The notes under the pieces were generated by a model. The model had not been told where the DNA came from. It saw nothing but the letters and a program-made list of their open reading frames with translations, and did no database searches. The position numbers were made by a program, and so were the translations under genes. From positions 620,001 through 684,000 of the forward strand of contig NZ_CP070225.1 of NCBI RefSeq assembly GCF_021631985.1: 64,000 nt of DNA, given 5' to 3'. This document shows positions 8,757 to 17,148 of this stretch, in pieces (the stretch's first letter is position 1; each line of letters starts with the position of its first letter). This DNA is from Sandaracinus amylolyticus (GTDB taxonomy: Bacteria > Myxococcota_A > Polyangia > Polyangiales > Sandaracinaceae).

Positions 8757-10607
8757 TCAGCGACGTCCGAACGGGTTCTTCAGCGTGCGACGACCGCCCT
8801 CGCCCTCGGCCGGCGCTGCGGGCTCGGTGGTGCGCGGCGTCTCGGCCGCGGGCGGCGGCGTGGGCTCGGCAGCACGCTGCGGCTCGGGCTCCGGCGTCGC
8901 GGCGGGCACGATCGCGGGCTCTTCGCGCGTGGCGGTGGGCGTCGAGGCACGTCGCGCCGACGCCGCACGCCCCGCGGTGCTGTGATCCTGCACGCCACGA
9001 CCGCGCGTCAGGCGCACGCGCACGCGCTGCGGGAACTCGAGCACGAGGTCCTGCACCTGCGTCACGTAGCCGTCGCGCTGCACGCGCAGGTTCCGCGGCT
9101 CGGTGGTCTGCGGCAGGTCGCCGTCGAACGGATTCGGGATGCGCCGATCGTCGAGATAGACCTCGGCGTCCTCGGGCTCCGTCGAGATCTGCACCGTCAC
9201 CGTCGCCTGCGGATGCGCAGGCTCGGCCGGTGCTTCGACGTGCGTCGGCTCGACGGGAGGCGGCGCGGGCGTCGCCTCCTGGGGCGCCGGAGGCTGCGCC
9301 GCGATCACCGGCGGCGTCGTCGCGGCCTCGGGCTCGGGCCCGCTGCTCGCGATCACGATCGCACCGCCGATGCCCATCAGCCCGAGCACCGCGATCACCG
9401 CGCCCACGATCATCGGCGCCCGCGAGGTCGGGGGCGCCAGCGTGCTCGCGCGCGGCAGCTCGTCCGCGTCGCTCGTCGCGAAGGGCGTCACGCTCGCGCG
9501 CGACGACGCCGGCGTGTTCTTCGGGACCGGCGTGATCGCGGGCTGCGCCGCGAAGGGCCCGGTGCTCGCGCCGCTCTCCGGCACGACGACCGCTTGCTGC
9601 GCGGGCGTGGTCGCGGGGATCGCCGCCGGCGCCTGACCGAACGTGCCGGGCGCGAGGCTCGCCGTGCTCGGCGCGTCCGCCGCGATCACCGGCGCGCTCA
9701 TCTGCGAGCGGAACGGCTCCAGCGCCGCCTTCACGTCCGCGCACGTCTGCGGCCGCGCGTCGGGCGACTTCGCGAGCATGCGCATCACGAGCGCCTGCAC
9801 CGCGTCGGGCAGATCGGGGCGCCATCGCGAGATGTGCGGCGCGTCCTGCGTGCAGATCTTCACGACGAGCATCGGGTACGAGTCGTCGTCGAACGGGTAC
9901 TGCCCCGTGAGCACCTGGAACAGGATCACGCCGAGCGCGTAGACGTCGGCGCGGTGATCGATGTCGCGCTTTCCCTGCGCTTGCTCGGGCGCCATGAAGT
10001 ACGGCGTGCCCATCGCCATCCCGGTGCGCGTGAGCCCCTTGCTCTTCGCCTGCGCCTCGGGATCGCCGGTCTGGTCCTGCATCTTCGAGATGCCGAAGTC
10101 GAGCACCTTCACGAAGTCGGGATCGCTGCCGCGCTTGATGAGGAAGATGTTCTCGGGCTTCAGGTCGCGATGGATGATGCCCTTCGCGTGCGCGGCGCCG
10201 AGCGCATCGCAGACCTGCGCCATCACGTGCACGACGCGCCCGAGCGGCTGCGGCCCGGTCGTCGCGAGATCCGCGGCCCAGTCGCGGCCGTCGAGGAACT
10301 CGAGGACCATGAAGAACGCTCCGTCCGGGAAGCGCCCCATGTCCGTGCACTCGATGATGTTCGGGTGACCGATCGACGTCGCCGCGAGCGCCTCGCGGTG
10401 GAAGCGCGCGACGATGTCCGGGCTGTTCGCGTAGTGCGAGTGCAGGCACTTGATCGCGACGCGGCGCTTGATGAGGACGTGCTCGCCTTCGTAGACCGCG
10501 CCCATGCCGCCCTCGCCGAGCTTGCGAAGGATGCGATAGCGGTCCTGGAGCAACATGCCGATGCGGGGATCGGCGCCACCTTCGGTGACGAGCGTCTCGT
10601 GACTCAT
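8757..10607 (-). CDS. Transmembrane Ser/Thr protein kinase with C-terminal PEGA domain
   Basis: Eukaryote-like kinase of 616 aa. The cytoplasmic catalytic domain (about residues 23-290) is complete: glycine loop LGEGGMGAVYE, VAIKCL lysine, catalytic IHRDLKPEN, DFGIS magnesium site and MAPEQ. A Pro/Ala-rich linker leads to one membrane helix (IVGAVIAVLGLMGIGGAIVI, about 400-420), then an outside PEGA domain (ATVTVQISTEPEDAEVYLDD ... LRVQRDGYV) and a low-complexity Glu/Pro/Arg tail. PEGA domains are thought to act outside the cytoplasmic membrane, so the kinase may sense envelope state. A good promoter lies upstream at 10631-10660. It is monocistronic; substrates are unknown. Confidence 0.93.
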   Translation of the reverse strand: MSHETLVTEGGADPRIGMLLQDRYRILRKLGEGGMGAVYEGEHVLIKRRVAIKCLHSHYANSPDIVARFHREALAATSIGHPNIIECTDMGRFPDGAFFMVLEFLDGRDWAADLATTGPQPLGRVVHVMAQVCDALGAAHAKGIIHRDLKPENIFLIKRGSDPDFVKVLDFGISKMQDQTGDPEAQAKSKGLTRTGMAMGTPYFMAPEQAQGKRDIDHRADVYALGVILFQVLTGQYPFDDDSYPMLVVKICTQDAPHISRWRPDLPDAVQALVMRMLAKSPDARPQTCADVKAALEPFRSQMSAPVIAADAPSTASLAPGTFGQAPAAIPATTPAQQAVVVPESGASTGPFAAQPAITPVPKNTPASSRASVTPFATSDADELPRASTLAPPTSRAPMIVGAVIAVLGLMGIGGAIVIASSGPEPEAATTPPVIAAQPPAPQEATPAPPPVEPTHVEAPAEPAHPQATVTVQISTEPEDAEVYLDDRRIPNPFDGDLPQTTEPRNLRVQRDGYVTQVQDLVLEFPQRVRVRLTRGRGVQDHSTAGRAASARRASTPTATREEPAIVPAATPEPEPQRAAEPTPPPAAETPRTTEPAAPAEGEGGRRTLKNPFGRR

Positions 10608-10630
10608 GGCGTGCTCCGAACGGCGGCTCG

Positions 10631-10660
10631 ACGGTACGTGGTGTGGGCGCGCGCGGTCAA
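10631..10660 (-). promoter_or_regulatory. Candidate sigma-70 promoter of the PEGA kinase
   Basis: On the minus strand TTGACC (10660-10655) and TACCGT (10636-10631) are separated by 18 bases. The kinase ATG is 24 bases further on. Five of six -35 positions match consensus. Confidence 0.5.
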
Positions 10661-10676
10661 CGCAGGGCGTGTTTCT

Positions 10677-11204
10677 TCAGTCGGAGTACAGCATGTAGCC
10701 CATGTCGAATTGCGGCGGCGGAGCGACCGGAGGGCGGTGTTTGCGGCGCGTTCGTGCGCGCTGAGCCGCGGTGGGGCGCGTGTCCTCCTCGACCGTCGGT
10801 ACGGCAGCGTCGACGCCTGCGTCCTGCTCGGGCTCGGATCGCTCGCTCATCGGGATCATCGGCGGACCGAGATCGAGCGCGATCGGCGCGGCTTCGATCG
10901 CGACCGGCGCGCTCGGCTCGCACGCGCTGACGGCGGCTGCGAGCACCAGCCCGCTCGCTGCCCTCCGCAAGGGTACGAGGCGCAGCGGGACGAGCGGAGG
11001 ATCACGGAACGCCGGCGCGCCCTCGGCGTCGACCCGCACGCGCGCGCAGGCGCCTCGCTTCGCGATCGCTTCGGCGCGCGCTCGAGTCGCGGCGGTGAGA
11101 TCGACGACGACGCGATCGCAGTGCGCGCAGTGACGGCCGCCCTCGCGCGGCGTCATGCGCGACCAGTCCTCTCCGCACGAGCCCACGATCCGCAGCGTTC
11201 GCAC
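10677..11204 (-). CDS. CxxC-motif protein with hydrophobic segment and DAG-rich tail
   Basis: About 175 aa from GTG at 11204. The N-terminal 40 residues carry RIVGSCGEDWSRMTP, GRHCAHC and DRVVVDLT. This resembles the short cysteine module (C-x-E-x-W-x-x-M ... F/H-C-x-x-C ... V-x-D/N-L/F) found at the start of various Bacteroidota and myxobacterial envelope proteins; three cysteines could bind zinc. A hydrophobic stretch ending SGLVLAAAVSACEP follows near residue 95, then a DAG-type acidic linker (EQDAGVDAAVPT) and a basic tail. I know no function. The reading frame extends upstream to 11279, but the cysteine module begins just after the GTG. It is divergent from the PhzF-family gene. Confidence 0.65.
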   Translation of the reverse strand: MRTLRIVGSCGEDWSRMTPREGGRHCAHCDRVVVDLTAATRARAEAIAKRGACARVRVDAEGAPAFRDPPLVPLRLVPLRRAASGLVLAAAVSACEPSAPVAIEAAPIALDLGPPMIPMSERSEPEQDAGVDAAVPTVEEDTRPTAAQRARTRRKHRPPVAPPPQFDMGYMLYSD

Positions 11205-11323
11205 TCCGAGCCCCCGGCGCGATGGTACGTCGCGACGTGCGCGGATCTTGGCTCCTCCTGGTCCGTACCAACCGGACATCGCGGACGTGGCGATGCACGG
11301 GCCGTCGAACGGATGCTCCGAGC

Positions 11324-12118
11324 ATGGAGATCCCCTGCTACCAGGTCGACGCGTTCACGACGCGTCCGTTCGCGGGAAACCCTGCCGCCGTGTGCGTGCT
11401 CGACGCGTTCCTCGACGCGCGCACGATGCAGTCGATCGCGCTCGAGAAGGCGCTCAGCGAGACCGCGTTCGTGGCGCCGCGCGCCGACGGTGAGTTCGAC
11501 TTGCGGTGGTTCACGCCGACGCGCGAAGTGGACCTCTGCGGCCACGCGACGCTCGCCACCGCGCACGTGCTCTCGTCGGTGCTCGGTCGTGCGCGAGGTG
11601 TCATGCGGTTCCACACGCGCAGCGGCGTGCTCACCGTGGAGCCGCGCGGCGAGACGCTCGCGATGGACTTCCCCGCGCGACCGACGGTGCCGTGCGAGGT
11701 GCCCGCAGGCGTCGCCGAGGCGCTCGGCGTCACGCCGATCGAGGCCCATCGCGCGCGCGATCTCGTGATCGTCGTCGGTAGCGCGCGCGAGGTGCGCGCG
11801 ATGTCGCCCGACCTCGCACGTGTCGCGCAGATCGATGCGTACGCAGTGACCGTCACGTCCCGCGGCGACGGAGAGGACGCGGACGTCGACTTCGTCTCGC
11901 GCTTCTTCGCGCCCCGACAGGGCGTGCCCGAAGATCCGGTCACGGGCTCCGCGCACTGCACGCTCGCGCCGTTCTGGGCCGCTCGTCTGGGGAGGACTGT
12001 GCTGCGCGCGCGACAGGTGTCGGCGCGCGGAGGTGAGATGGGGTGCGAGCTTCGCGGCGATCGCGTGACCCTCGAGGGCAGCGCGGTGTTGATCGAGCGC
12101 GGTGTCCTGCTCCTCTGA
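11324..12118 (+). CDS. PhzF-family isomerase/epimerase-fold enzyme
   Basis: 264 aa, the usual family length. N-terminal half: IPCYQVDAFTTRPFAGNPAA, then SETAFVAPR with the conserved Glu used as general acid/base in PhzF, FDLRWFTPTREVDLCGHATLA. C-terminal half: FVSRFFAPRQGVPEDPVTGS and AHCTLAPFW. Characterised members include PhzF (phenazine synthesis) and trans-3-hydroxyproline-type isomerases, but most, including this one, have no assigned substrate. No phenazine genes are near. ATG at 11324 is chosen because the family begins with this IPxYQVDAF strand; the frame remains open further upstream. Confidence 0.9.
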   Translation: MEIPCYQVDAFTTRPFAGNPAAVCVLDAFLDARTMQSIALEKALSETAFVAPRADGEFDLRWFTPTREVDLCGHATLATAHVLSSVLGRARGVMRFHTRSGVLTVEPRGETLAMDFPARPTVPCEVPAGVAEALGVTPIEAHRARDLVIVVGSAREVRAMSPDLARVAQIDAYAVTVTSRGDGEDADVDFVSRFFAPRQGVPEDPVTGSAHCTLAPFWAARLGRTVLRARQVSARGGEMGCELRGDRVTLEGSAVLIERGVLLL

Positions 12119-12185
12119 CGACGCGCTGTCGGTCCGCTGGACAGGACGGCGACGGAGCTCCGGACAGCGCGCGTGATCGCCGCGC

Positions 12186-12210
12186 GGAACCTGCGTGGAA
12201 ATGAGATGTC
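12186..12210 (+). promoter_or_regulatory. Possible ECF-type promoter before the RpoH-like sigma gene
   Basis: GGAAC at 12186-12190 and GTC at 12208-12210, 17 bases apart, fit the usual extracytoplasmic-function sigma promoter pattern. The sigma gene starts about 90 bases later. Such short motifs arise by chance, so this is only a candidate. Confidence 0.22.
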
Positions 12211-12298
12211 ACGACGCGGCACGACCGATGCACAGGAGGGGCGCCGACGCGAGCCGGACCCTTCCCGGCGCGCATCGATGAAGCCTCGGAGCAACGTC

Positions 12299-13099
12299 AT
12301 GAGCCTCACCCTGCTCGACCGTTACCGCCGCGACCTGCGCGACGTGCACACCCTCGATGCCGCGACCGAGCGCGACCTCGCGCGCCGCTGGGCCGCGGGT
12401 GATCGCCTCGCGGGCGAGAAGCTGGTCGCCGCGTGCTTGCCCTTCGTGATGACCATCGCGCGCGAGTACCGGCGCTGGGGCGTGCCCTTCGAAGACCTCG
12501 TGCAGCAGGGCAACCTCGGCCTGCTGCGCGCGGCCGCGAAGTTCGATCCCGACCGCGAGTGCCGCCTCGCGACCTACGCCGCGACGTGGATCCGCGGCGA
12601 GATCCGCGACTACGTCGTGCGCGCGTATCGCATCGTGCGCATCGGGACGACCCACACCGAGCGCACCGCGCTGCGGCGCTATCGCGACGGAAGCGCGACG
12701 TCGCCCGAGGAGCTCTCGGAGAAGAGCGGCATGCCGCTCGCGCGATCGATCGCGCTGTGGCCGCTGCTCGCGCAGCGCGACACCTCGCTCGACGCGCCGG
12801 TCGAGGGCGGTCCCGCGACGGTGGAGCGCTTGCCCTCGAGCAGCGCGACGCCCGAGGACGAGCTCGCGGATCGCGAGCAGCAGGACGTCGTGCAGGAGGT
12901 GCTCGCGCAGGCGATGGCGCGGCTCGGCGATCGCGAGCGTCGCATCCTCGAGGCGCGCGCGATGGCCGACGAGCCCCAGACGCTCGAGGCGCTCGGTCGC
13001 GAGATGGGCGTGAGCCGCGAGCGCGTTCGTCAGCTCGAGGAGCGCGCGCACGCGGCGCTGCGCAGCGCGCTGCGAGGGGTCGTCCCCGCGGCGGCGTGA
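12299..13099 (+). CDS. RpoH-like alternative sigma-70 factor
   Basis: 266 aa RNA polymerase sigma factor of the group 3 / RpoH type. Region 2 is clear: AAGDRLAGEKLVAACLPFVM, YRRWGVPFEDLVQQGNLGLL (core binding), DPDRECRLATYAATWIRGEI (-10 recognition and melting). Region 4 ends with LGDRERRILEARAM and a helix-turn-helix (LGREMGVSRERVRQLEERA). ATG at 12299 is preferred because CGGAG lies seven bases before it; ATG at 12278 is an alternative. No chaperone or anti-sigma gene adjoins it; htpG is 35 kb away. The regulon is unknown. It converges on a lipoprotein gene across a GC-rich 93-base gap with stem-loop potential. Confidence 0.9.
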   Translation: MSLTLLDRYRRDLRDVHTLDAATERDLARRWAAGDRLAGEKLVAACLPFVMTIAREYRRWGVPFEDLVQQGNLGLLRAAAKFDPDRECRLATYAATWIRGEIRDYVVRAYRIVRIGTTHTERTALRRYRDGSATSPEELSEKSGMPLARSIALWPLLAQRDTSLDAPVEGGPATVERLPSSSATPEDELADREQQDVVQEVLAQAMARLGDRERRILEARAMADEPQTLEALGREMGVSRERVRQLEERAHAALRSALRGVVPAAA

Positions 13100-13192
13100 A
13101 TTTGCCTGAGTGCTCGTCCCGGAGGGCCCGGACGGAGCGCGCGGAGCGCGCGGACGGAAGGGGCCGGAGCGGCGAGCCGATTTCTTTCGTGA

Positions 13193-14107
13193 TCAGGGAG
13201 TGAGGAGATCGCGCGGCAGTCCGATGCGCTCGCGCGCGCTCTCCTCGCCCACCTGGTTGAGCTCCCAGTACGGCATTCGATCGGTGGCGACGACGCGCAT
13301 CGACTCGCCTTGGTTGGTCGTCCAACCAAGAATGCGCTTCGCGCCGGTCGCCTCGACCTCGAACACGCGCTCGTAGTCGCCGGCGCGCAGCGTGAAGCGC
13401 GTGACGTCGGCCTCGCGCGATCGGGTGATCGTCGCGCGCACCGGCGCGAGCGCGGTGTGATCGCGGCGCGCGCGCCAGAGCGAGGGCACGAGCATGCCCG
13501 ACCAGTCGCCGCCGCCCGCGAAGTCGCCGTCGAGCTCGCGCAGCTGGATCGGCAGCGCGTCCTCGTAAAGCGCGCCCTCGCCGACGTGCACGAGCTCGTC
13601 GCGCTCGCCCTCGCTCGCGAAGTACGAGAGGCCGCGCGCGAAGAACGTGCCCTGCCCGGGCCACACGCCCGCGAACACGTGCCCGCACCACTCCTGCGCG
13701 CTCATCGTGATCTTCGCCGGCGCGAAGCGCTCCGCGTAGTACGCGTCGACCGGCGCGAACACGCTCGTCATCACGCCGTACGGGTAGATGCCGGTCTGGA
13801 AGCGCAGCATCGAGTTGAGCTTCAGCACCTGCACGCGGCGATCGCGCGGCGCGTCGTCGTCCTTGATCAACGTGTCGCGATCGAGCGGCTCGGTGACGTA
13901 GACGAGCACCTGCTCGGCCGGGCGCGGCTCGCCGTAGCGCGAGACGGTGCCGCGATAGGTCGAGAGCTCGGCGAGGCCGTCGCCCCATCGCGCCCAGAAC
14001 TCGCTCGACGCGGTGCGCCGCGGCCGTGCGGGGAACGACGGACGCTCGGGCGCCGCGCCGCACGACGCGAGCAGCAAGAACGAGAGGCACGGCACGAGCG
14101 CGCGCAT
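13193..14107 (-). CDS. Lipoprotein of the family often mislabelled septum formation inhibitor Maf
   Basis: 304 aa with a lipoprotein signal ending LLLASC. The body matches a family common in Bacteroidota and some Myxococcota: FWARWGDGLAELSTYRGTVS, RYGEPRPAEQVLVYVTEPL, VQVLKLNSMLRFQTGIYPYG, VMTSVFAPVD, SAQEWCGHVFAG. Databases often carry the label Maf for these, but there is no Maf nucleotide-pyrophosphatase signature, so the label should not be copied. The role is unknown; position behind a lipid anchor suggests the envelope. It is divergent from the universal stress protein gene (77 bases between starts). Confidence 0.85.
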   Translation of the reverse strand: MRALVPCLSFLLLASCGAAPERPSFPARPRRTASSEFWARWGDGLAELSTYRGTVSRYGEPRPAEQVLVYVTEPLDRDTLIKDDDAPRDRRVQVLKLNSMLRFQTGIYPYGVMTSVFAPVDAYYAERFAPAKITMSAQEWCGHVFAGVWPGQGTFFARGLSYFASEGERDELVHVGEGALYEDALPIQLRELDGDFAGGGDWSGMLVPSLWRARRDHTALAPVRATITRSREADVTRFTLRAGDYERVFEVEATGAKRILGWTTNQGESMRVVATDRMPYWELNQVGEESARERIGLPRDLLTP

Positions 14108-14184
14108 CGCGCGAGTGTGGAGACGGTGGCGCGGCCTGCAAAGGGGCGTACCTGCCGCGCATCGAGAAGAGAGGAGCGGGGGAC

Positions 14185-14760
14185 ATGGCGCAGTCGGAGC
14201 AGGCGTATCGCATCGTGGTGGGGATGGATCTCGAGGAGGCGGGCGACGTCGCGCTCGTCGAGGCGCTCCGGCTCGCGCAGCGCGTGCCGGGGAGCGAGGT
14301 GCATCCGGTGTACGCGATCGCGGCGGATCCCGCGGTGCAGCTCAAGGCGGTCGACGACATGTCGCGCCACCTCGGGCGCGCGATGCAGCGGCTCGCGGAG
14401 CGCGTCGAGCGCATCTGCGCGGACCTGCACGTCTCGCAGCGCACCCGGCTGCACGTGCGGTTCGGCGATCCGGTGAAGGTGCTGCAGCAGATCGCGGTGG
14501 ACTACGACGCCGACGCGATCGTGGTCGGCACCCACGGGCGGCGCGGGGTCGAGCGGCTCTTGCTGGGATCGGTCGCGTCGGATCTCGTGCGGGTCGCGCG
14601 CCTGCCGGTGATCGTCGCGCGTCCCAAGGACTTCCAGGGGCTCGAGAAGACCGAGCAGCTCGACCCGGCGCGGCCCGGCGAGGATCTCTCGAAGAAGAGC
14701 ATCGTCAGCGACGTGATCCAGGTCGGGCGCCGCGACTCGCACATCGCGGGGCTGATCTAG
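14185..14760 (+). CDS. Universal stress protein (UspA family)
   Basis: 191 aa single-domain Usp. RIVVGMDLEEAGDVALVEAL opens the fold, and the ATP-binding loop GTHGRRGVERLLLGSVASDL (G-2x-G-9x-G-S) is intact, so it should belong to the nucleotide-binding subgroup. A roughly 40-residue C-terminal extension (KDFQGLEKTEQLDPARPGED onward) is not part of the usual 140-150 residue fold. ATG at 14185 follows a GAGGAG ribosome-binding site. Its TAG stop shares the palindrome CTAG with the stop of the convergent RluA gene. Confidence 0.9.
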   Translation: MAQSEQAYRIVVGMDLEEAGDVALVEALRLAQRVPGSEVHPVYAIAADPAVQLKAVDDMSRHLGRAMQRLAERVERICADLHVSQRTRLHVRFGDPVKVLQQIAVDYDADAIVVGTHGRRGVERLLLGSVASDLVRVARLPVIVARPKDFQGLEKTEQLDPARPGEDLSKKSIVSDVIQVGRRDSHIAGLI

Positions 14761-15479
14761 CTTCGTCGGAGCGCGCGCAGCGCGTCGGCGCGCCAGGGGG
14801 GCGGGGCGACGATCTCGATCGGCTCGCGCGTGATCGGGTGCACGAAGCGCATGCGGCGCGCGTGGAGCAGGGGCCTGCGCACGCCCTGCGCGGCGACGCC
14901 GTACTTCGGGTCGCCGATGATCGGCAGGCCGACGTGGGCGAGGTGCACGCGGATCTGGTGCGAGCGACCGGTGATCGGGCGCACGACGAGCGCGGCGCAC
15001 GCGCCGAGCGGCGCGCGGAACCGCGACACGACCTGCACCTCGGTGCGCGCGGGCTTGCCCTCGGCGCCGATGCGGACCTCGTTCGTGCGCGCGTCCTTCA
15101 CGAGCGGCGCGTCGATCACCAGCGCATCGTCGCTCGGCGTGCCGCGCACGATCGCGACGTACTCGCGCTCGACCTCGCCCTTCGCGAGCTGCTCGCTGAG
15201 GCCCCGCGCGGCCTCGGGATCGATCGCGAGCAACACGACGCCCGACACGTTGCGATCGAGCCGGTGCAGGACCCCGATCCCGCCTCGGCCCAGGTGGGCA
15301 CGCGCGAGATCGACCAGGTTGACCCCGGCGCCGCCTTCGCCGCCCTGCGAGAGCACGCCGGCGGGCTTGTCGACCGCGACGAGGTGCGCGTCGCGCCACA
15401 CGATCCACGACGCGAAATCGAGCGCAGGCGCGGGCGCGCGCGACGTGGGTCGGGGTGGGGTGCGACCTCTTCGCGTCAT
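14757..15479 (-). CDS. RluA-family RNA pseudouridine synthase
   Basis: 240 aa; converts specific uridines in rRNA or tRNA to pseudouridine. The catalytic motif is clear: GVLHRLDRNVSGVVLLA, with the Asp of HRLD as nucleophile. VAVDKPAGVLS precedes it, and ITGRSHQIRVHLAHVGLPII and GDPKYG follow. There is no N-terminal S4 domain, so this is a short RluA/RluC-type enzyme whose target cannot be read from sequence. ATG at 15479 fits the family start. It converges on the Usp gene with a four-base overlap and is divergent from the TrmH-type gene 55 bases away, giving two RNA-modification genes side by side. Confidence 0.92.
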   Translation of the reverse strand: MTRRGRTPPRPTSRAPAPALDFASWIVWRDAHLVAVDKPAGVLSQGGEGGAGVNLVDLARAHLGRGGIGVLHRLDRNVSGVVLLAIDPEAARGLSEQLAKGEVEREYVAIVRGTPSDDALVIDAPLVKDARTNEVRIGAEGKPARTEVQVVSRFRAPLGACAALVVRPITGRSHQIRVHLAHVGLPIIGDPKYGVAAQGVRRPLLHARRMRFVHPITREPIEIVAPPPWRADALRALRRS

Positions 15480-15534
15480 TGGCCGTTCGATGCGGATAGC
15501 GCAGATCGAGCCCGCGATGTAGGACCGGCGCGCC

Positions 15535-16293
15535 ATGGCGTCGCGCGTCCCCCACGAGAAGGTCTACGGCATCGCCGCCACGCGCGCGGTGCTCACCGGG
15601 CGCATGGGGGACGTGATCCGCATCGCGTTCTCCGCGTCGCTGAAGCGCGAGCTCGCGCCCGCCCTGCGCGAGGCCGCGGCGCGGCGCATCGCGTTCGAGG
15701 AGCGGACCGACGAGGATCTCGCGAAGATCGCGGGGTCGGTGCACCACGAGGGCATCTGTCTCGCGGCGCGACCCCGGCGTGTGCTCGACGTCGACGCGCT
15801 CATCGGATGGCGCGACGCGCGCGCGATCCTCGCGCTCGACGACGTCGCGAACCCGCACAACGTGGGCGCGATCGTGCGCAGCGCCGCGTTCTTCGGCGCG
15901 GGCGCGCTGCTGGTCGAGGGACCGACCGATCGCGCGCCGCTCACGCCCGCCGCGGTTCGTGTGGCGCAGGGCGGCGCCGAGCACCTCGCGATGGCGCGCA
16001 CCGAGCGTCTGCCCGACGCGCTGCGCAAGCTCGCGGCGCGCGGGTTCGCGGTCGTCGGCGCCGACGTTCGCGGGGCGCGCCCGCTGCGCGAGCTGCGCTG
16101 GCCCGAGCGCGTCGTGCTCGTGATGGGCAGCGAGGGTGAGGGCCTTCGCCACGCGGTGCTCGACGCGTGCACCGATCGTGTGGTGATCGAGGGCACCGGC
16201 GCGGTCGAGTCGCTCAACGTCAGCGTCGCCGCGGGGGTCTTGCTGGCGTCGTGGGCGAGCACGAGATCCAGGGACCGAGGTTCTTCGCGATGA
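15535..16293 (+). CDS. SpoU/TrmH-family RNA 2'-O-methyltransferase
   Basis: 252 aa SAM-dependent ribose methyltransferase with the knotted SPOUT fold. An N-terminal substrate-binding domain (HEKVYGIAATRAVL, SVHHEGICLAARP) resembles the RlmB type. The three SPOUT motifs are present: DDVANPHNVGAIVRSA, VVLVMGSEGEGL and VESLNVSVAAGVLLAS. Probably methylates a guanosine of 23S rRNA or a tRNA; the exact site cannot be assigned. The stop overlaps the next start by four bases (ATGA, 16290-16293). Confidence 0.92.
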   Translation: MASRVPHEKVYGIAATRAVLTGRMGDVIRIAFSASLKRELAPALREAAARRIAFEERTDEDLAKIAGSVHHEGICLAARPRRVLDVDALIGWRDARAILALDDVANPHNVGAIVRSAAFFGAGALLVEGPTDRAPLTPAAVRVAQGGAEHLAMARTERLPDALRKLAARGFAVVGADVRGARPLRELRWPERVVLVMGSEGEGLRHAVLDACTDRVVIEGTGAVESLNVSVAAGVLLASWASTRSRDRGSSR

Positions 16294-17036
16294 GCGTGCG
16301 TTGCATCGTCGTCGGCGACGTGCACGGCTGTCTCGACGAGCTCGACGAGCTGCTGCGCATGATCGAGCACCGGCCGGGCCGCGATCGGCTGGTGCTCGCG
16401 GGGGACATGCTCGATCGCGGGCCCGATCCCGTCGGCGTGGTGCGGCGCGCGCGCTCGGTCGGCGCCGAGGCGGTGCTCGGAAACCACGAGGAGAAGCACC
16501 TCCGCTATCGCCGCCACGAGCAGCGGCGCGCGCGAGATCCCGACTACCGCAATCCGATGCGCGAGATGCCCGAGGAGCGCCTCGCGCAGCACCTCGCGCT
16601 CTCGGACGACGACTGGCGGTGGATCGGCGCGCTGCCCGCGTGGAAGCGCCTCCCCGGTGGGTGGCTGGTCGTGCACGCGGGGTTCGAGCCGCGCCGCACG
16701 CTCGCGGAGCAGAAGACGCCGGTGATCGTGCGCATCCGCGACGTGGACGAGCGCGGCAAGTTCGTCAGCACCGGCGACCCGCGCGAGCGTCCGCCCGGCA
16801 GCGTTCCCTGGGCGACGCGCTGGGGTGGCCCGGAGAGCGTGATCTACGGGCATCACGTGCACGGGCTCGAGGAGCCGCGGGTCGATCGTCCGCGCGAGGA
16901 CGTCGCGTGCTGGGGCATCGACACCGGATGCGTGTTCGGCGGGCGGCTCACCGCGCTGATCCTGCCGGCGTGCGAGGTGGTCCAGGTGCCCGCACGCCGC
17001 GAGTACGTCGCGATCGATCGCGAAGAGATCGACTGA
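16290..17036 (+). CDS. Metallophosphoesterase (PPP / ApaH-like family)
   Basis: 248 aa calcineurin-like phosphoesterase. Metal-binding motifs in order: VVGDVHGCLDELDELL, LAGDMLDRGPDPVG, VLGNHEEKHL, WLVVHAGFEP and VIYGHHVHG. This is the serine/threonine-phosphatase and diadenosine-tetraphosphatase fold, so the substrate may be phosphoprotein or a dinucleoside polyphosphate; the sequence does not decide. It is coupled to the TrmH-type gene by ATGA overlap, hinting at an RNA-cap or nucleotide role, but that is conjecture. Confidence 0.9.
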   Translation: MSVRCIVVGDVHGCLDELDELLRMIEHRPGRDRLVLAGDMLDRGPDPVGVVRRARSVGAEAVLGNHEEKHLRYRRHEQRRARDPDYRNPMREMPEERLAQHLALSDDDWRWIGALPAWKRLPGGWLVVHAGFEPRRTLAEQKTPVIVRIRDVDERGKFVSTGDPRERPPGSVPWATRWGGPESVIYGHHVHGLEEPRVDRPREDVACWGIDTGCVFGGRLTALILPACEVVQVPARREYVAIDREEID

Positions 17037-17148
17037 AACGTTCGTCGGGCGCCGCACGAATCGCCTGTTCGAAGTGCACGCGTCTCCGCTCGAAGGGCTC
17101 CCGGCTGCGCTCATCGGGGCCGATGTGGTACGTCGCTCCGTGGCGGCG

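Noticed and set aside
13193-14107. Maf-type septum formation inhibitor
   Set aside because: Sequence fits the lipoprotein family that often carries this label, but the nucleotide-pyrophosphatase motifs of true Maf proteins are absent.
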